64,000 nt of DNA from Microbacterium sp. NC79 (GTDB lineage Bacteria > Actinomycetota > Actinomycetes > Actinomycetales > Microbacteriaceae): NCBI RefSeq assembly GCF_019061125.1, contig NZ_JAHQYI010000002.1:186001-250000 (forward strand). The letters are read 5' to 3'. The notes beneath the pieces are model-generated. The model was not told where the DNA came from. It saw only the letters and a program-made list of their open reading frames with translations, and ran no database searches. Positions 41,779 to 49,862 of the stretch are shown here, one piece after another; the first letter of the stretch is position 1; each line of letters starts with the position of its first letter. The position numbers and the translations under genes were made by a program.

Positions 41779-42668
41779 CGGGCGGCCTTTCGCTCGTTGC
41801 GCATCGTCCACACGAGGTAAGGAACGATGAAGACACAGACAATGAGGAGCAGGATCGTGGCGATCGTTGCCGCCTTGGCGTAGTCGTTTCCGGTGAGCGC
41901 CTCCCACAGGTACGTCGCCGGAACCTCGGTCTGATAGATCGAGCCGGTGATCGACATGATGAGGTCGAAGACCTTGAGCGACATGTGCGCGACGATGATC
42001 AGCGCGGACAGTGCGATGGGGCTGAGCTGCGGGAAGACAACGTAGCGGTACAGCTTGAATTCACTGGCGCCGTCCATACGGGCGGCCTCGCGGAGTTCTT
42101 CCGGAATGCCGCGGAAGCCGGCGAGGAACAGCGCCATCACGTAGCCGGAGAGTTGCCAGACGGCGGGCATCGCGAGGGCGGCCATGCCCCAGCCCGGTTC
42201 GTTCCACCACGCGTTTTGGAGGGCGCCAAGGCCCATGCTCTCCAGCAGTCGGTTCAGGCCGGACGCGCGCTCCCCTTCGGCCGAGTTGAGCAGCCATCGC
42301 CAGACGACACCAGAGGCGACGAAGGAGATCGCCATTGGAAAGAGATACACGCTACGAAAGACGCCCTCGGCCGTCACGCCCTTATCGAGCATCCAGGCCC
42401 ACAAGAATCCGAACACCATGGTTCCGACGATGAAGAAGACCGTGAAGATCGCAAGGTTCACCAACGAGTGCTGGAACCGCTCCTCAGCGAGCAGGTCGCT
42501 GAAGTTCTTGAATCCGACAAACTCGGTGGCGGGTGCGATCGAGTGGCGGTTGCTCATCGCGACCGACGTGTTCACGCCGATGAGTCCGTACACGAAGATC
42601 GCGATCAGAATCAGCGTCGGTGAGATGAGGAGTACCGGCGGACCCCAGTTGCGGATTCCCTTATGCAT
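41775..42668 (-). CDS. Carbohydrate ABC transporter permease (MalF-like)
   Basis: ATG 42668 is chosen, as sequence upstream in frame is not membrane-like. The 297-residue protein has six helices, first WGPPVLLISPTLILIAIFVYGLIG, and the EAA loop EAARMDGASEFKLYRYVVFPQLSPI at about residues 205-229. It forms the transport channel with the MalG-like subunit. Its expression is probably lowered relative to the binding protein by the intercistronic stem-loop at 42680-42707. Confidence 0.9.
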   Translation of the reverse strand: MHKGIRNWGPPVLLISPTLILIAIFVYGLIGVNTSVAMSNRHSIAPATEFVGFKNFSDLLAEERFQHSLVNLAIFTVFFIVGTMVFGFLWAWMLDKGVTAEGVFRSVYLFPMAISFVASGVVWRWLLNSAEGERASGLNRLLESMGLGALQNAWWNEPGWGMAALAMPAVWQLSGYVMALFLAGFRGIPEELREAARMDGASEFKLYRYVVFPQLSPIALSALIIVAHMSLKVFDLIMSITGSIYQTEVPATYLWEALTGNDYAKAATIATILLLIVCVFIVPYLVWTMRNERKAAR

Positions 42669-42679
42669 GCGTGCCCCCA

Positions 42680-42707
42680 CGGTGGGCGGGCTCACGCCCG
42701 CCCACCG
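42680..42707 (-). terminator. Intercistronic stem-loop between binding protein and permease
   Basis: Arms CGGTGGGCGGGC (42680-42691) and its complement (42696-42707) form a perfect 12-bp stem with a 4-nt loop, 14 bp after the binding protein stop. The stem probably protects or partly ends the upstream mRNA, giving more binding protein than permease. Confidence 0.75.
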
Positions 42708-42720
42708 ATTTTGTATGTGT

Positions 42721-43998
42721 TTAGCCCAGGGCCTTGTCAGCAGCGGCGACGAGGGCGGTCTGGAGTGCCTTCGCGTCAGAGTCGCTACCGAACTTGCCAA
42801 TTGCCGACGAGATGTCGCTCGACCAGGAAATCTTGGCAGCGGCACCGTGCGCGAGCGAGCTCACGATGGTGTCAGCAGCCCAGCTCTCCATCGCGGTCTG
42901 CTGGTATGCGCCGTAATCGCTCGACTTCGCGTCGGTACGAGCCGGGATCGAACCCTTGGCCTGGTTGAAGACCTTCTGGCCTTCATCCGAGCTGATGGTC
43001 GTCAGCCAGTCCTTCGCTGCGCTCTCGTGCGGTGCACCAACCGGCAGCGTGAAGGAGTCGGCAAGGAAGTCAAAGACACCTTCCGTGCCGGGCGTCGCCC
43101 ACGTCGTGTACTCAGTGCCGTACGTCCAGCCGGCCTGCGCGAAAGCGGCCTCTGCCCAGTCGCCCATGACGTTGTACCCGGCCTGACCGTCGATCAGGAT
43201 CTGCGTTGCCGCATCCCAGTCGAGGCCCGCGAAGTCGGTGTTCGCGTACTCGAGCAGATCACCGTAGTGCTCAATGGCGGTCGTGACTCCCGCGTCGTCC
43301 CACTTCGTGGTTCCGTCCCACAGCCCGGAGTAGCCGTCGGCGCCGAGATCCGCGATCAGTACGGTTTCAAATAGCTGCATCTGGGTCCACTCGGTACCGA
43401 GTGCGAGGGGCGTTTCGACGCCCGAGTCCTTCAGCTTCTTGAGGTCGACGAGCCACGCGTCAATGTCGGCTGGCGCGCTATTCGGGTCGATGCCTGCCTT
43501 CTCAAGCACATCGACATTCACCCACGTCACGTTGGCGCGGTGGATGTTCGACGGCACCGAGTAGATCTTGCCGTCGATGGTGAGGCGCTCGAGCAGCGAC
43601 TCGGGGAAGACCTCATTCAAACCCTTGTCAGCGTAGAAGCCGCTGAGGTCTTGAAGCTGGCCAGCCTCGATGTAGTCGGTGAGCTCGGCACCAGCGTGCG
43701 CTTGGAACGAGTCAGGCGGGTTGTTCGCCTCGAGGCGCGCGGCAAGCGCAGCCTTCGCGTTCGAGCCGGCGCCACCTGCGACGGATGCGTTGACAAACTT
43801 GATGTCGGGAAACTGCTCGCCAAACGCGTTCTCGAGCGCGTCAAGGCCGACCTTCTCAGAGCCGGAAGCCCACCAGGTAAATACCTCAACCTCGTTGGCG
43901 GAGCCGCCGCCTTCTCCTCCCCCACCGGAGTTCGAGCAGCCACTGAGTGCGAGGGCCGCCGCGGCGACACCCGCGATGGCTACAACAGACTTGCGCAT
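42721..43998 (-). CDS. Sugar ABC transporter substrate-binding lipoprotein
   Basis: The ATG at 43998 has an AAGGAGG site. The 425-residue lipoprotein has the lipobox ALSGC followed by a Gly/Ser linker (SNSGGGGEGGGSANEV) and a type-1 extracellular binding fold (VEVFTWWASGSEKVGLDALENAFG at the N-terminus; TPGTEGVFDFLADSFTLPVGA near residue 310). Such proteins capture sugars outside the membrane and deliver them to the permeases downstream. The specific sugar is unknown. Expression is probably controlled by the LacI-family regulator divergently or upstream encoded, via the operator at 44074. Confidence 0.9.
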   Translation of the reverse strand: MRKSVVAIAGVAAAALALSGCSNSGGGGEGGGSANEVEVFTWWASGSEKVGLDALENAFGEQFPDIKFVNASVAGGAGSNAKAALAARLEANNPPDSFQAHAGAELTDYIEAGQLQDLSGFYADKGLNEVFPESLLERLTIDGKIYSVPSNIHRANVTWVNVDVLEKAGIDPNSAPADIDAWLVDLKKLKDSGVETPLALGTEWTQMQLFETVLIADLGADGYSGLWDGTTKWDDAGVTTAIEHYGDLLEYANTDFAGLDWDAATQILIDGQAGYNVMGDWAEAAFAQAGWTYGTEYTTWATPGTEGVFDFLADSFTLPVGAPHESAAKDWLTTISSDEGQKVFNQAKGSIPARTDAKSSDYGAYQQTAMESWAADTIVSSLAHGAAAKISWSSDISSAIGKFGSDSDAKALQTALVAAADKALG

Positions 43999-44073
43999 GT
44001 GATCCTCCTTTGGATTGCATGTGTGATTTGCAAGACACCGTGGTCCATTCCAACGGCTCGCGTTCATAAAACC

Positions 44074-44087
44074 TGAAAACGTTGCCA
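44074..44087. promoter_or_regulatory. LacI-family operator upstream of the sugar operon
   Basis: TGAAAACGTTGCCA matches the LacI/CcpA-type pattern TGNAANCGNTNNCA with the central CG step. It lies 76 bp before the binding-protein start and close after the lacI-type gene stop, within an AT-rich promoter-like stretch on the minus strand. Confidence 0.65.
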
Positions 44088-44141
44088 AAAACAAGATGGT
44101 TGCGCGAACAGCCCGATCAGCGGCAGAAAATGGAGCGGAAC

Positions 44142-45143
44142 CTACGAGCGTGTCACGAGGCGGGTGCCGAGAACGACGCGGCGGATGGGGGCGTCGATGC
44201 CCCGAATGCGCATCATCAACAATTCGGCCGCATGCTGGCCCATGTTCGCCGGGTCTTGCGCAATGGTCGTGACCGAACGTTCCATCAGGTCAGCGTCATC
44301 AAGATCGTCAAAGCCCACGAGCGCGAGCGTCGCGTCAATCGCGCGGATGGCCCGGAGCGTCGCCTTCGTTGTCGGGCTATTCGTTGTCACGATCGCGGTG
44401 GGCGGGTCATCGGTGGCAAGCATCGCTTGCAACACCGGTGCGATGAGAGCGGCGTCTTCGATAACGGTCGGCATCAACTCGGCGTCGGCGTCGAGGCCGT
44501 GCGCCGCCATTGCCGCGACGAACCCGTCGCGGCGCGCATCAGCGGTGAACTCGCCAATCGTGTGCACAAAGCACCCGATGCGGGTGTGCCCCTGCGCGAC
44601 GAGGTGATCAACGGCGAGGCTCATACCGGCCGCATTGTCGGCGAACACTTCGTCAGCGACGACGCCGGCCATCGGGCGGTCGACCAGCACGATCGGCGTG
44701 CCTCCGCTGATCTCCTGCTGGAGATACGAGACGTCCGTTTGCTCCGGAACCACAACAACGAGGCCATCGAGGCGACGACTCACGACGCTTTGCAACACGC
44801 GAGTGGCTTGCTCCGGGTCATCGCTCGCAGACGCAATCAGCACAAGCATGCCCTCGCTCTGCGCGCGCTCCTGGACGGCATGGGCAAGCTGGGCGAAGAA
44901 CGGGTCAGACAGCCGTGTGACGATCACGCCGATTGTTGCGGTGTTACCCGTGCGCAGCGTGCGTGCGAAGTCGTTTCGCGTGAAGTTGAGTTCCGCAATC
45001 GCCCTCTCCACCCGCCGCACTTTGTCGGCACGCACGCCCGCGGTTCCGGCAACCACCCGAGAAACCGTAGAAAGGCCAACGCCAGCTAGCGCGGCCACGT
45101 CTTTCATCGTGGCGCGCCGCGGCGTTGCGTTTGCATCAGTCAT
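44142..45143 (-). CDS. LacI-family transcriptional regulator
   Basis: The ATG at 45143 has a GGAGGTGTC site. The 333-residue protein starts with a helix-turn-helix (MKDVAALAGVGLSTVSRVVAG, residues 13-33) and hinge RRVERAIAELNFTRNDFARTLRTG, then a periplasmic-binding-protein-like effector domain (TATIGVIVTRLSDPFFAQL to SVTTIAQDPANMGQHAAELLM). It should repress the sugar operon, releasing DNA when the sugar or a phosphorylated form binds. Located directly upstream of the operon in the same direction, 143 bp from the binding protein gene, with a matching operator between. The last helix TTIAQDPANMG replaces the common TTVRQP. Confidence 0.9.
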   Translation of the reverse strand: MTDANATPRRATMKDVAALAGVGLSTVSRVVAGTAGVRADKVRRVERAIAELNFTRNDFARTLRTGNTATIGVIVTRLSDPFFAQLAHAVQERAQSEGMLVLIASASDDPEQATRVLQSVVSRRLDGLVVVVPEQTDVSYLQQEISGGTPIVLVDRPMAGVVADEVFADNAAGMSLAVDHLVAQGHTRIGCFVHTIGEFTADARRDGFVAAMAAHGLDADAELMPTVIEDAALIAPVLQAMLATDDPPTAIVTTNSPTTKATLRAIRAIDATLALVGFDDLDDADLMERSVTTIAQDPANMGQHAAELLMMRIRGIDAPIRRVVLGTRLVTRS

Positions 45144-45236
45144 GACACCTCCATCGGAGAATGCCACGGAATCGGCGTGACGACAATTCCCGCGCCGCGA
45201 GCGCTAGCCTGGGCTGAAAGCCACAAGGAGGTAGCC

Positions 45237-45770
45237 ATGCTGTCGTACGACCCGTACGCCGCCCTCGCGGAACTTCGCGACTTTGCCCCAATGACGCTCA
45301 CCAGCACCGACTTTGCCGATGGTGAAGCGCTGCCGCTCACGGCCTGGAGCGCGGGTCGCGGAGGTGCGGACTTGTCACCTCAGCTGTCGTGGTCGGGTGC
45401 GCCCGAAGGTACGAAGTCGTTCGCGATTTCGTGCTTCGACCCAGACGCGCCCACCGGTTCCGGCTACTGGCACTGGGCCGTTTTTAACATTCCCGCCGAC
45501 GTCGCATCGTTGGCTGCCGGGGCGGGCTCGGCGGGTTCGTTGGCCCTGCCTGCAGCCGCGATGATGCTTCCGAACGAGGCAGGGACCGAGCACTACATCG
45601 GCGCCGCTCCGCCCGCCGGAACCGGCACCCACCGGTACTTCTTCGTGATCGACGCCCTCGATGTTGACACGCTCGATATCGCCCCGGGTTCGACGCCCGC
45701 GATCCTCGGCTTCAACCGGCACTTCCATTCGCTCGCGCGAGGCGTGCTCATCGGAACCGCGACCCCGTAG
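45237..45770 (+). CDS. YbhB/YbcL-type PEBP family protein
   Basis: The ATG at 45237 has a strong AAGGAGGTAGCC site and gives 177 residues. Conserved PEBP signatures are LTSTDFADGEALP, GADLSPQLSWSGAPEGTKSFAISCFDPDAPTGSGYWHWAVFNIP and the C-terminal TGTHRYFFVIDALDV. PEBP proteins bind phospholipid-like ligands or act as kinase/protease modulators, and the bacterial role is undefined. No signal peptide. Divergent from the LacI-type gene, with a short shared promoter region. Confidence 0.85.
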   Translation: MLSYDPYAALAELRDFAPMTLTSTDFADGEALPLTAWSAGRGGADLSPQLSWSGAPEGTKSFAISCFDPDAPTGSGYWHWAVFNIPADVASLAAGAGSAGSLALPAAAMMLPNEAGTEHYIGAAPPAGTGTHRYFFVIDALDVDTLDIAPGSTPAILGFNRHFHSLARGVLIGTATP

Positions 45771-46057
45771 GTGCTCTCGGGGTAACCCGACTGACACAGC
45801 CCGTGGTTCCGTCGCCGACTCAGCCTCGTGGTTCCCTCGCTGGCCGGTGCAACCGTCGGACGAAATCTGCCGACACGCCGAAAAGTTCCGCGCGCACGCC
45901 CCGTCCTCACGGATTCATCCGACGGTTGCACCGGTTCCGGAACCAGATGGAAGAACTGGGTGACGGAACCAGATGAAGGAACTGAGGTGACGGAACCAGG
46001 ATGACAGAACCAGGGCGGCTGTCGCTGGGTGTCGGCGGGTGATCGTAGGCTGGTGGC
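45771..46057. repeat. Intergenic region with long inverted repeat and octamer cluster
   Basis: Between the PEBP stop and exonuclease III start lie 287 bp. Arms CCGGTGCAACCGTCGGA (45844-45860) and TCCGACGGTTGCACCGG (45918-45934) are perfectly complementary over 17 bp with a 57-nt loop, and further partial pairing extends inside. Octamer copies at 45804, 45938, 45964 and 45991, two of them in near-repeated GACGGAACCAG contexts, make this the densest cluster in the window. No coding sequence is convincing. Confidence 0.8.
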
Positions 46058-46900
46058 ATGCGCCTTGCCACCTGGAACGTCAATTCGATTCGCGCGCGCG
46101 TCGTGCGCACTGTGGAATTCGCTGTGCGCGAGAACATCGATGTTCTCGCGATGCAGGAAATCAAGTGCAAGCCTGAGCAGTTTCCGTACGCCGATTTTGA
46201 GGCGGCGGGCTATCACGTGGTCGCGCACGGCCTGAACCAGTGGAACGGTGTCGCGATCGCGAGCCGCGAGCCGATTGAAGACGTTGAACTCGCGTTCGCC
46301 GACATGCCGGGCTTCTTGAAGGGTTATGAGGGTCCCGACGCACCACAGGAAGCGCGTGCGATCGGCGCCACGATCAACGGCGTCCGGGTGTGGAGCCTGT
46401 ACACGCCGAACGGCCGCTCGCTCGATGACCCGCACATGGCATACAAGCTGCACTGGCTTGATGCACTGGCCCGCCACACCGAGGCAGAGTTGGCCGCCAA
46501 CCCCGACCTCAAGCTCGCCCTCGTCGGCGACTTCAACGTCATTCCGTTCGACGAAGACAACGGCGACCCGTCTATCATTGAGGGCGTCTCCACCCACGTC
46601 TCGCCGCAGGAGCGTGCGGCGTTCGCTGCCCTCCAGTCCGCCGGCTTGACGGATGTGGTTCGCCCGCTGGTTCCGACCGGCTACACATACTGGGACTACA
46701 AGCAGCTGCGATTCCCCCGCAACGAGGGCATAAGAATCGACTTCATTCTCGGTTCGGCTGCACTCGCAGAGACGGTCACCGGCGCCTTTATTGCGCGGGA
46801 TGAGCGCAAGGGCGAAATTCCCAGCGACCACGTTCCGGTGGTTGTCGATCTCGATCTTGACCCGGTCGATGACGACGACATTCCGATGATTTTCGGCTAA
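46058..46900 (+). CDS. xth: Exodeoxyribonuclease III
   Basis: This is an AP endonuclease and 3' exonuclease for base-excision repair. The 280-residue protein shows the EEP motifs: NVNSIRAR (residues about 8-15), MQEIK (about 32-36, metal-binding Glu), SLYTPNGRS, GDFNV (Asp/Asn), YWDYKQLRFPRNEGIRIDF and SDHVPVV with the catalytic His at the C-terminus. The length matches XthA. It precedes the two-component pair by 78 bp and may have a separate promoter. Confidence 0.92.
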   Translation: MRLATWNVNSIRARVVRTVEFAVRENIDVLAMQEIKCKPEQFPYADFEAAGYHVVAHGLNQWNGVAIASREPIEDVELAFADMPGFLKGYEGPDAPQEARAIGATINGVRVWSLYTPNGRSLDDPHMAYKLHWLDALARHTEAELAANPDLKLALVGDFNVIPFDEDNGDPSIIEGVSTHVSPQERAAFAALQSAGLTDVVRPLVPTGYTYWDYKQLRFPRNEGIRIDFILGSAALAETVTGAFIARDERKGEIPSDHVPVVVDLDLDPVDDDDIPMIFG

Positions 46901-46978
46901 CGAAGCGCCACCGCCGCCATCTGAAATCTCCGCCTCAGGGAGGAGGCGACACGGCGGCACGACGCCTACGGTAAAAGC

Positions 46979-48238
46979 ATGGCCGAAGTTCTTGCCCGCC
47001 CGGCTCCCACCGCGCAGGAGTACCGCACCGATCTCTGGATCGCCCTGGGAATGTTCGTTGCGGGTGTCATCAGTGCGGGTCTGATGACGGTCGTCAACTT
47101 CTACGGCGCCGGTCAGGTCGGCATTGAGTGGGCGCTGCTCACGACCGCCATCAACAGCGCTGCCCTCGCGGTACGCCGCCGCTACCCGATCGCCGTCGCC
47201 GCCATCGTGTGCGCCACATATTTTGCCAGCGTGACCTTCCAGGTTCCAGAAGTCCACGTCGGCAACATTGCCATGTTCATCGCCCTGTTTACCGCGGGCG
47301 CGTGGGTGAACAACCGTCGCCTGGCGTTTTGGGCGCGCGCGATCATCACGTCGCTGATGATGCTGTGGCTGTTCATCAACATGTACATCGCAGCAACCGC
47401 GCCGGTGGACATCGACGAGGGACTCTCCCGCGCCGGGCTATTCTCCCCCTACGTCGCGTACATGCTGCTCAATGTGCTGATCAACATCGCATTCTTCGGC
47501 GGCGCCTGGTTCATGGGTGATCGCTCATGGAACGCCGCGATCGAACAGGACAAGCTCATGCAGCGCACGCGCGAGCTGGAGGCGGAACGCGAGCTCACCG
47601 CGGCACAGGCCGTCGCGCTGGATCGCGTCGCGATCGCCCGCGAGCTCCACGACGTCGTCGCCCACCACGTCTCTGCCATGGGTGTGCAGGCGTCGGCCGC
47701 ACGCCTCATGATGACGAAGGAACCACAGCTCGCCGCCGAGGCGCTCACCACGATCGAAGCGTCCGCGCGCACAGCCATCGCTGAGCTGCGTCTGTTGCTA
47801 GAAACCCTGCGCACGAACGATGACAGCACCGAGTCGACCTACGCGTCGACGCTGCAGCTTGACCGTCTTTCCGACCTCGTGCGCCACGTCAACGACGCTG
47901 GCATGCCCACGGCTTTCACGATCCTCGGCGACGAGCGCGCGGTTCCGGCCGTCGTACAGACCAACCTGTACCGCATCACCCAGGAGTGCCTCACCAATGC
48001 GCGCCGTCACGGCGGGCCCGATGCCACGGCCGACGTTCGCCTGCGTTACGACCCGTCTTTCGTTGAAATTGAAGTGAGCAACACCGGCCGCTCGATGTTG
48101 CAGGTTCGCCCCGGACTCGGACAGCTCGGCATGCGGGAACGGGCGGCTGCATCGGGCGGAACCATTGAGTTGGTTCCGCGTGCCCATGGCGGTTTGTTGG
48201 TGCGCGCGCAGATTCCCCTGACGGAGGTGGGCGCATGA
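46979..48238 (+). CDS. NarL-type sensor histidine kinase
   Basis: The 419-residue kinase has a membrane sensing part of about six helices in residues 25-180 with no large exterior domain. Next come a coiled segment (LMQRTRELEAERELTAAQAVALDRVAIA), the HisKA_3 phospho-acceptor His at about residue 223 (ARELHDVVAHHVSAMGVQ) and an HATPase domain with QECLTNARRHG (N-box) and GLGQLGMRERAAASGG (G-box). Such sensors without exterior domains often detect membrane disturbances, such as antibiotic or envelope stress. The response regulator overlaps by 4 bp. The adjacent NatAB-type exporter could be a target. Confidence 0.9.
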   Translation: MAEVLARPAPTAQEYRTDLWIALGMFVAGVISAGLMTVVNFYGAGQVGIEWALLTTAINSAALAVRRRYPIAVAAIVCATYFASVTFQVPEVHVGNIAMFIALFTAGAWVNNRRLAFWARAIITSLMMLWLFINMYIAATAPVDIDEGLSRAGLFSPYVAYMLLNVLINIAFFGGAWFMGDRSWNAAIEQDKLMQRTRELEAERELTAAQAVALDRVAIARELHDVVAHHVSAMGVQASAARLMMTKEPQLAAEALTTIEASARTAIAELRLLLETLRTNDDSTESTYASTLQLDRLSDLVRHVNDAGMPTAFTILGDERAVPAVVQTNLYRITQECLTNARRHGGPDATADVRLRYDPSFVEIEVSNTGRSMLQVRPGLGQLGMRERAAASGGTIELVPRAHGGLLVRAQIPLTEVGA

Positions 48239-48912
48239 TTCGCGTCGTCCTGGTTGATGACCACGCCGTGATGCGGGCAGGCTTTCGGATGATCCTCGCG
48301 TCGACCGATGACATCGAGGTTGTCGGTGAAGCGTCGACGGGGCGCGAGGCCGTTGCTATGGCGCGGGAGCTTCACCCCGACGTGATCTGCATGGACGTGC
48401 AGATGCCCGATATGGACGGCCTCGAGGCCACCAGGCAGATCGTGTCAGACCCGGCGGTGGGCTCCGCCATCGTTGTTGTGACCACGTTCGACCGCGATGA
48501 CTACGTTTTTCAGGCGTTGCAGGCCGGGGCGAGCGGATTCTTGCTCAAGAACGCCGGTGCCGATGAGCTCATCTCCGCCGTACGGGTGGCCGCCGCCGGC
48601 GATGCTTTGCTCGCGCCGGAGGTGACCAAGCGCGTCATCGAGCGGTTTGCGTCAACGCCAGCACCCGCCGCCGCGAGCGCGACGGCTACGCCCAGTGTCA
48701 CAACGCAGGCCCATATTTCCGTCGATCTGACAGAACGTGAGCTCGACGTTCTCCGCCTTCTCGCCCGTGCCCTGTCAAACGCCGAGATCGCGGCCGAACT
48801 GTTCATCGGCGAGGCAACCGTGAAGTCACACGTCTCAAACCTGCTCGCCAAGCTCGGCGCCCGCGACCGCGTTGCCGCTGTCGTCTTCGCCCACCGCAAC
48901 GGCCTCACCTAG
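48235..48912 (+). CDS. LuxR-family response regulator
   Basis: The 225-residue protein has a receiver domain with acidic DD (VDDHAVMRAG), the phosphorylated Asp at about residue 53 (CMDVQMPDMDG) and a Lys in FLLKNAGADE. A short linker rich in Ala/Thr and a C-terminal LuxR helix-turn-helix follow (TERELDVLRLLARALSNAEIAAELFIGEATVKSHVSNLLAKLG). It acts with the coupled kinase to control genes not identified here. It is followed by the 24-bp inverted repeat at 48949-49019. Confidence 0.9.
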   Translation: MIRVVLVDDHAVMRAGFRMILASTDDIEVVGEASTGREAVAMARELHPDVICMDVQMPDMDGLEATRQIVSDPAVGSAIVVVTTFDRDDYVFQALQAGASGFLLKNAGADELISAVRVAAAGDALLAPEVTKRVIERFASTPAPAAASATATPSVTTQAHISVDLTERELDVLRLLARALSNAEIAAELFIGEATVKSHVSNLLAKLGARDRVAAVVFAHRNGLT

Positions 48913-48948
48913 CCCCACCTGGTTCCGCCCCCTACCCTCGCCCATCAC

Positions 48949-49019
48949 CGCGAAACACATTTTGGTCGGCGAAACCCTCCCGCGCCGCATGTTTCTCGCC
49001 GACCAAAATGTGTTTCGCG
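48949..49019. repeat. Perfect 24-bp inverted repeat with 23-nt loop
   Basis: Arms 48949-48972 (CGCGAAACACATTTTGG then TCGGCGA) and 48996-49019 are fully complementary over 24 bp. It lies 36 bp after the response regulator stop and before a separate conventional terminator for the convergent gene. It may be a terminator, RNA element or mobile hairpin. Confidence 0.9.
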
Positions 49020-49050
49020 ACCGATCACGGGACGCGAGGGGACGGGACAG

Positions 49051-49086
49051 AAAAAGCCCCGCACCGGCCGAAGCGGGTGCGGGGCT
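49051..49086 (-). terminator. Rho-independent terminator of the FMN reductase gene
   Basis: On the minus strand, arms AGCCCCGCACC and GGTGCGGGGCT around a 10-nt loop are followed by TTTTTC. It starts 13 bp after the stop at 49099. Confidence 0.9.
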
Positions 49087-49098
49087 GAAGCGCGGAAC

Positions 49099-49671
49099 TT
49101 ACGCGTTAGCGAGCTCTTCGGCCGGAACGTAACGCTCGATGAGCGCTTCGAATGCGGCGAGATAGGAGCGCAGGAATTCTGCGGTACCCTCGTTGGTCAC
49201 TTCACCGTCTTCGGTGAACAGGCCGGGCGTGGTCTGAACGTAGCCCTCAGGCTGGCCGAGAACCGGCGCGTTGTAGTGGCTGAAGATGGCCTTCAGGTGC
49301 TGCTGTGCAGCGGCCGTGGCGATGCCACCACCCGAGGTTCCGATGATCGCAACAGGCTTGCCGTCGAACGAACCCTGACCCCAGGGGCGTGCCGACCAGT
49401 CCAGAGCGTTCTTCAGAACACCCGGAATCGAGCGGCTGTACTCGGGCGTCACGATGATGACACCGTCGACGTCAGCGATGGCCTGCTTGAAGGCGACAGC
49501 CTCAGCGGGGTAGTTCGCGTCGTGGTCGGGCGAGTAGAAGCCGAGGTCCTTGATCGGAATCTCCTTGATTTCGACACCCTCGGGAGCAAGACGCTCAAGT
49601 GCCTTTGCCAGGCGGCGGTTGATTGAAGTCGAAGAAATCGATCCGACGATGTATCCAATGGTGCGAGTCAT
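49099..49671 (-). CDS. NADPH-dependent FMN reductase
   Basis: The ATG at 49671 gives 190 residues of the flavodoxin-like FMN reductase family. Key stretches are YIVGSISSTSINRRLAKAL (phosphate loop), VIIVTPEYSRSIPGVLKNALDW (FMN contact) and VAIIGTSGGGIATAAAQQHL. It reduces flavin or quinones with NADPH in the cytoplasm. The upstream 190 bp is AT-rich next to the start (49672-49715), with a minus-strand -35/-10-like pair TTTACA...TATAAC as a weak promoter candidate. Ends in a good terminator. Confidence 0.88.
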   Translation of the reverse strand: MTRTIGYIVGSISSTSINRRLAKALERLAPEGVEIKEIPIKDLGFYSPDHDANYPAEAVAFKQAIADVDGVIIVTPEYSRSIPGVLKNALDWSARPWGQGSFDGKPVAIIGTSGGGIATAAAQQHLKAIFSHYNAPVLGQPEGYVQTTPGLFTEDGEVTNEGTAEFLRSYLAAFEALIERYVPAEELANA

Positions 49672-49862
49672 AGTTATATTCAAACGCATGTAAATGATTG
49701 ATGCAAATTGAGAGGCCCCATCTCAGCAACCTCTCAGCGCCAGGCCGCTCGCCCACCGGACCACTCTCCACTCCCCCACGGGGTGGAGGAGACAATTCCC
49801 CCGCACGGCGGATGTGCTCCCCACCAGAATTTCTAGATTGGAACCACAAGGAAGGAGCGGTC

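Noticed and set aside
45593..47257. 554-codon minus-strand open frame across PEBP, intergenic and exonuclease genes
   Set aside because: It overlaps two well-supported plus-strand genes and the repeat-rich gap, and it shows no domain.
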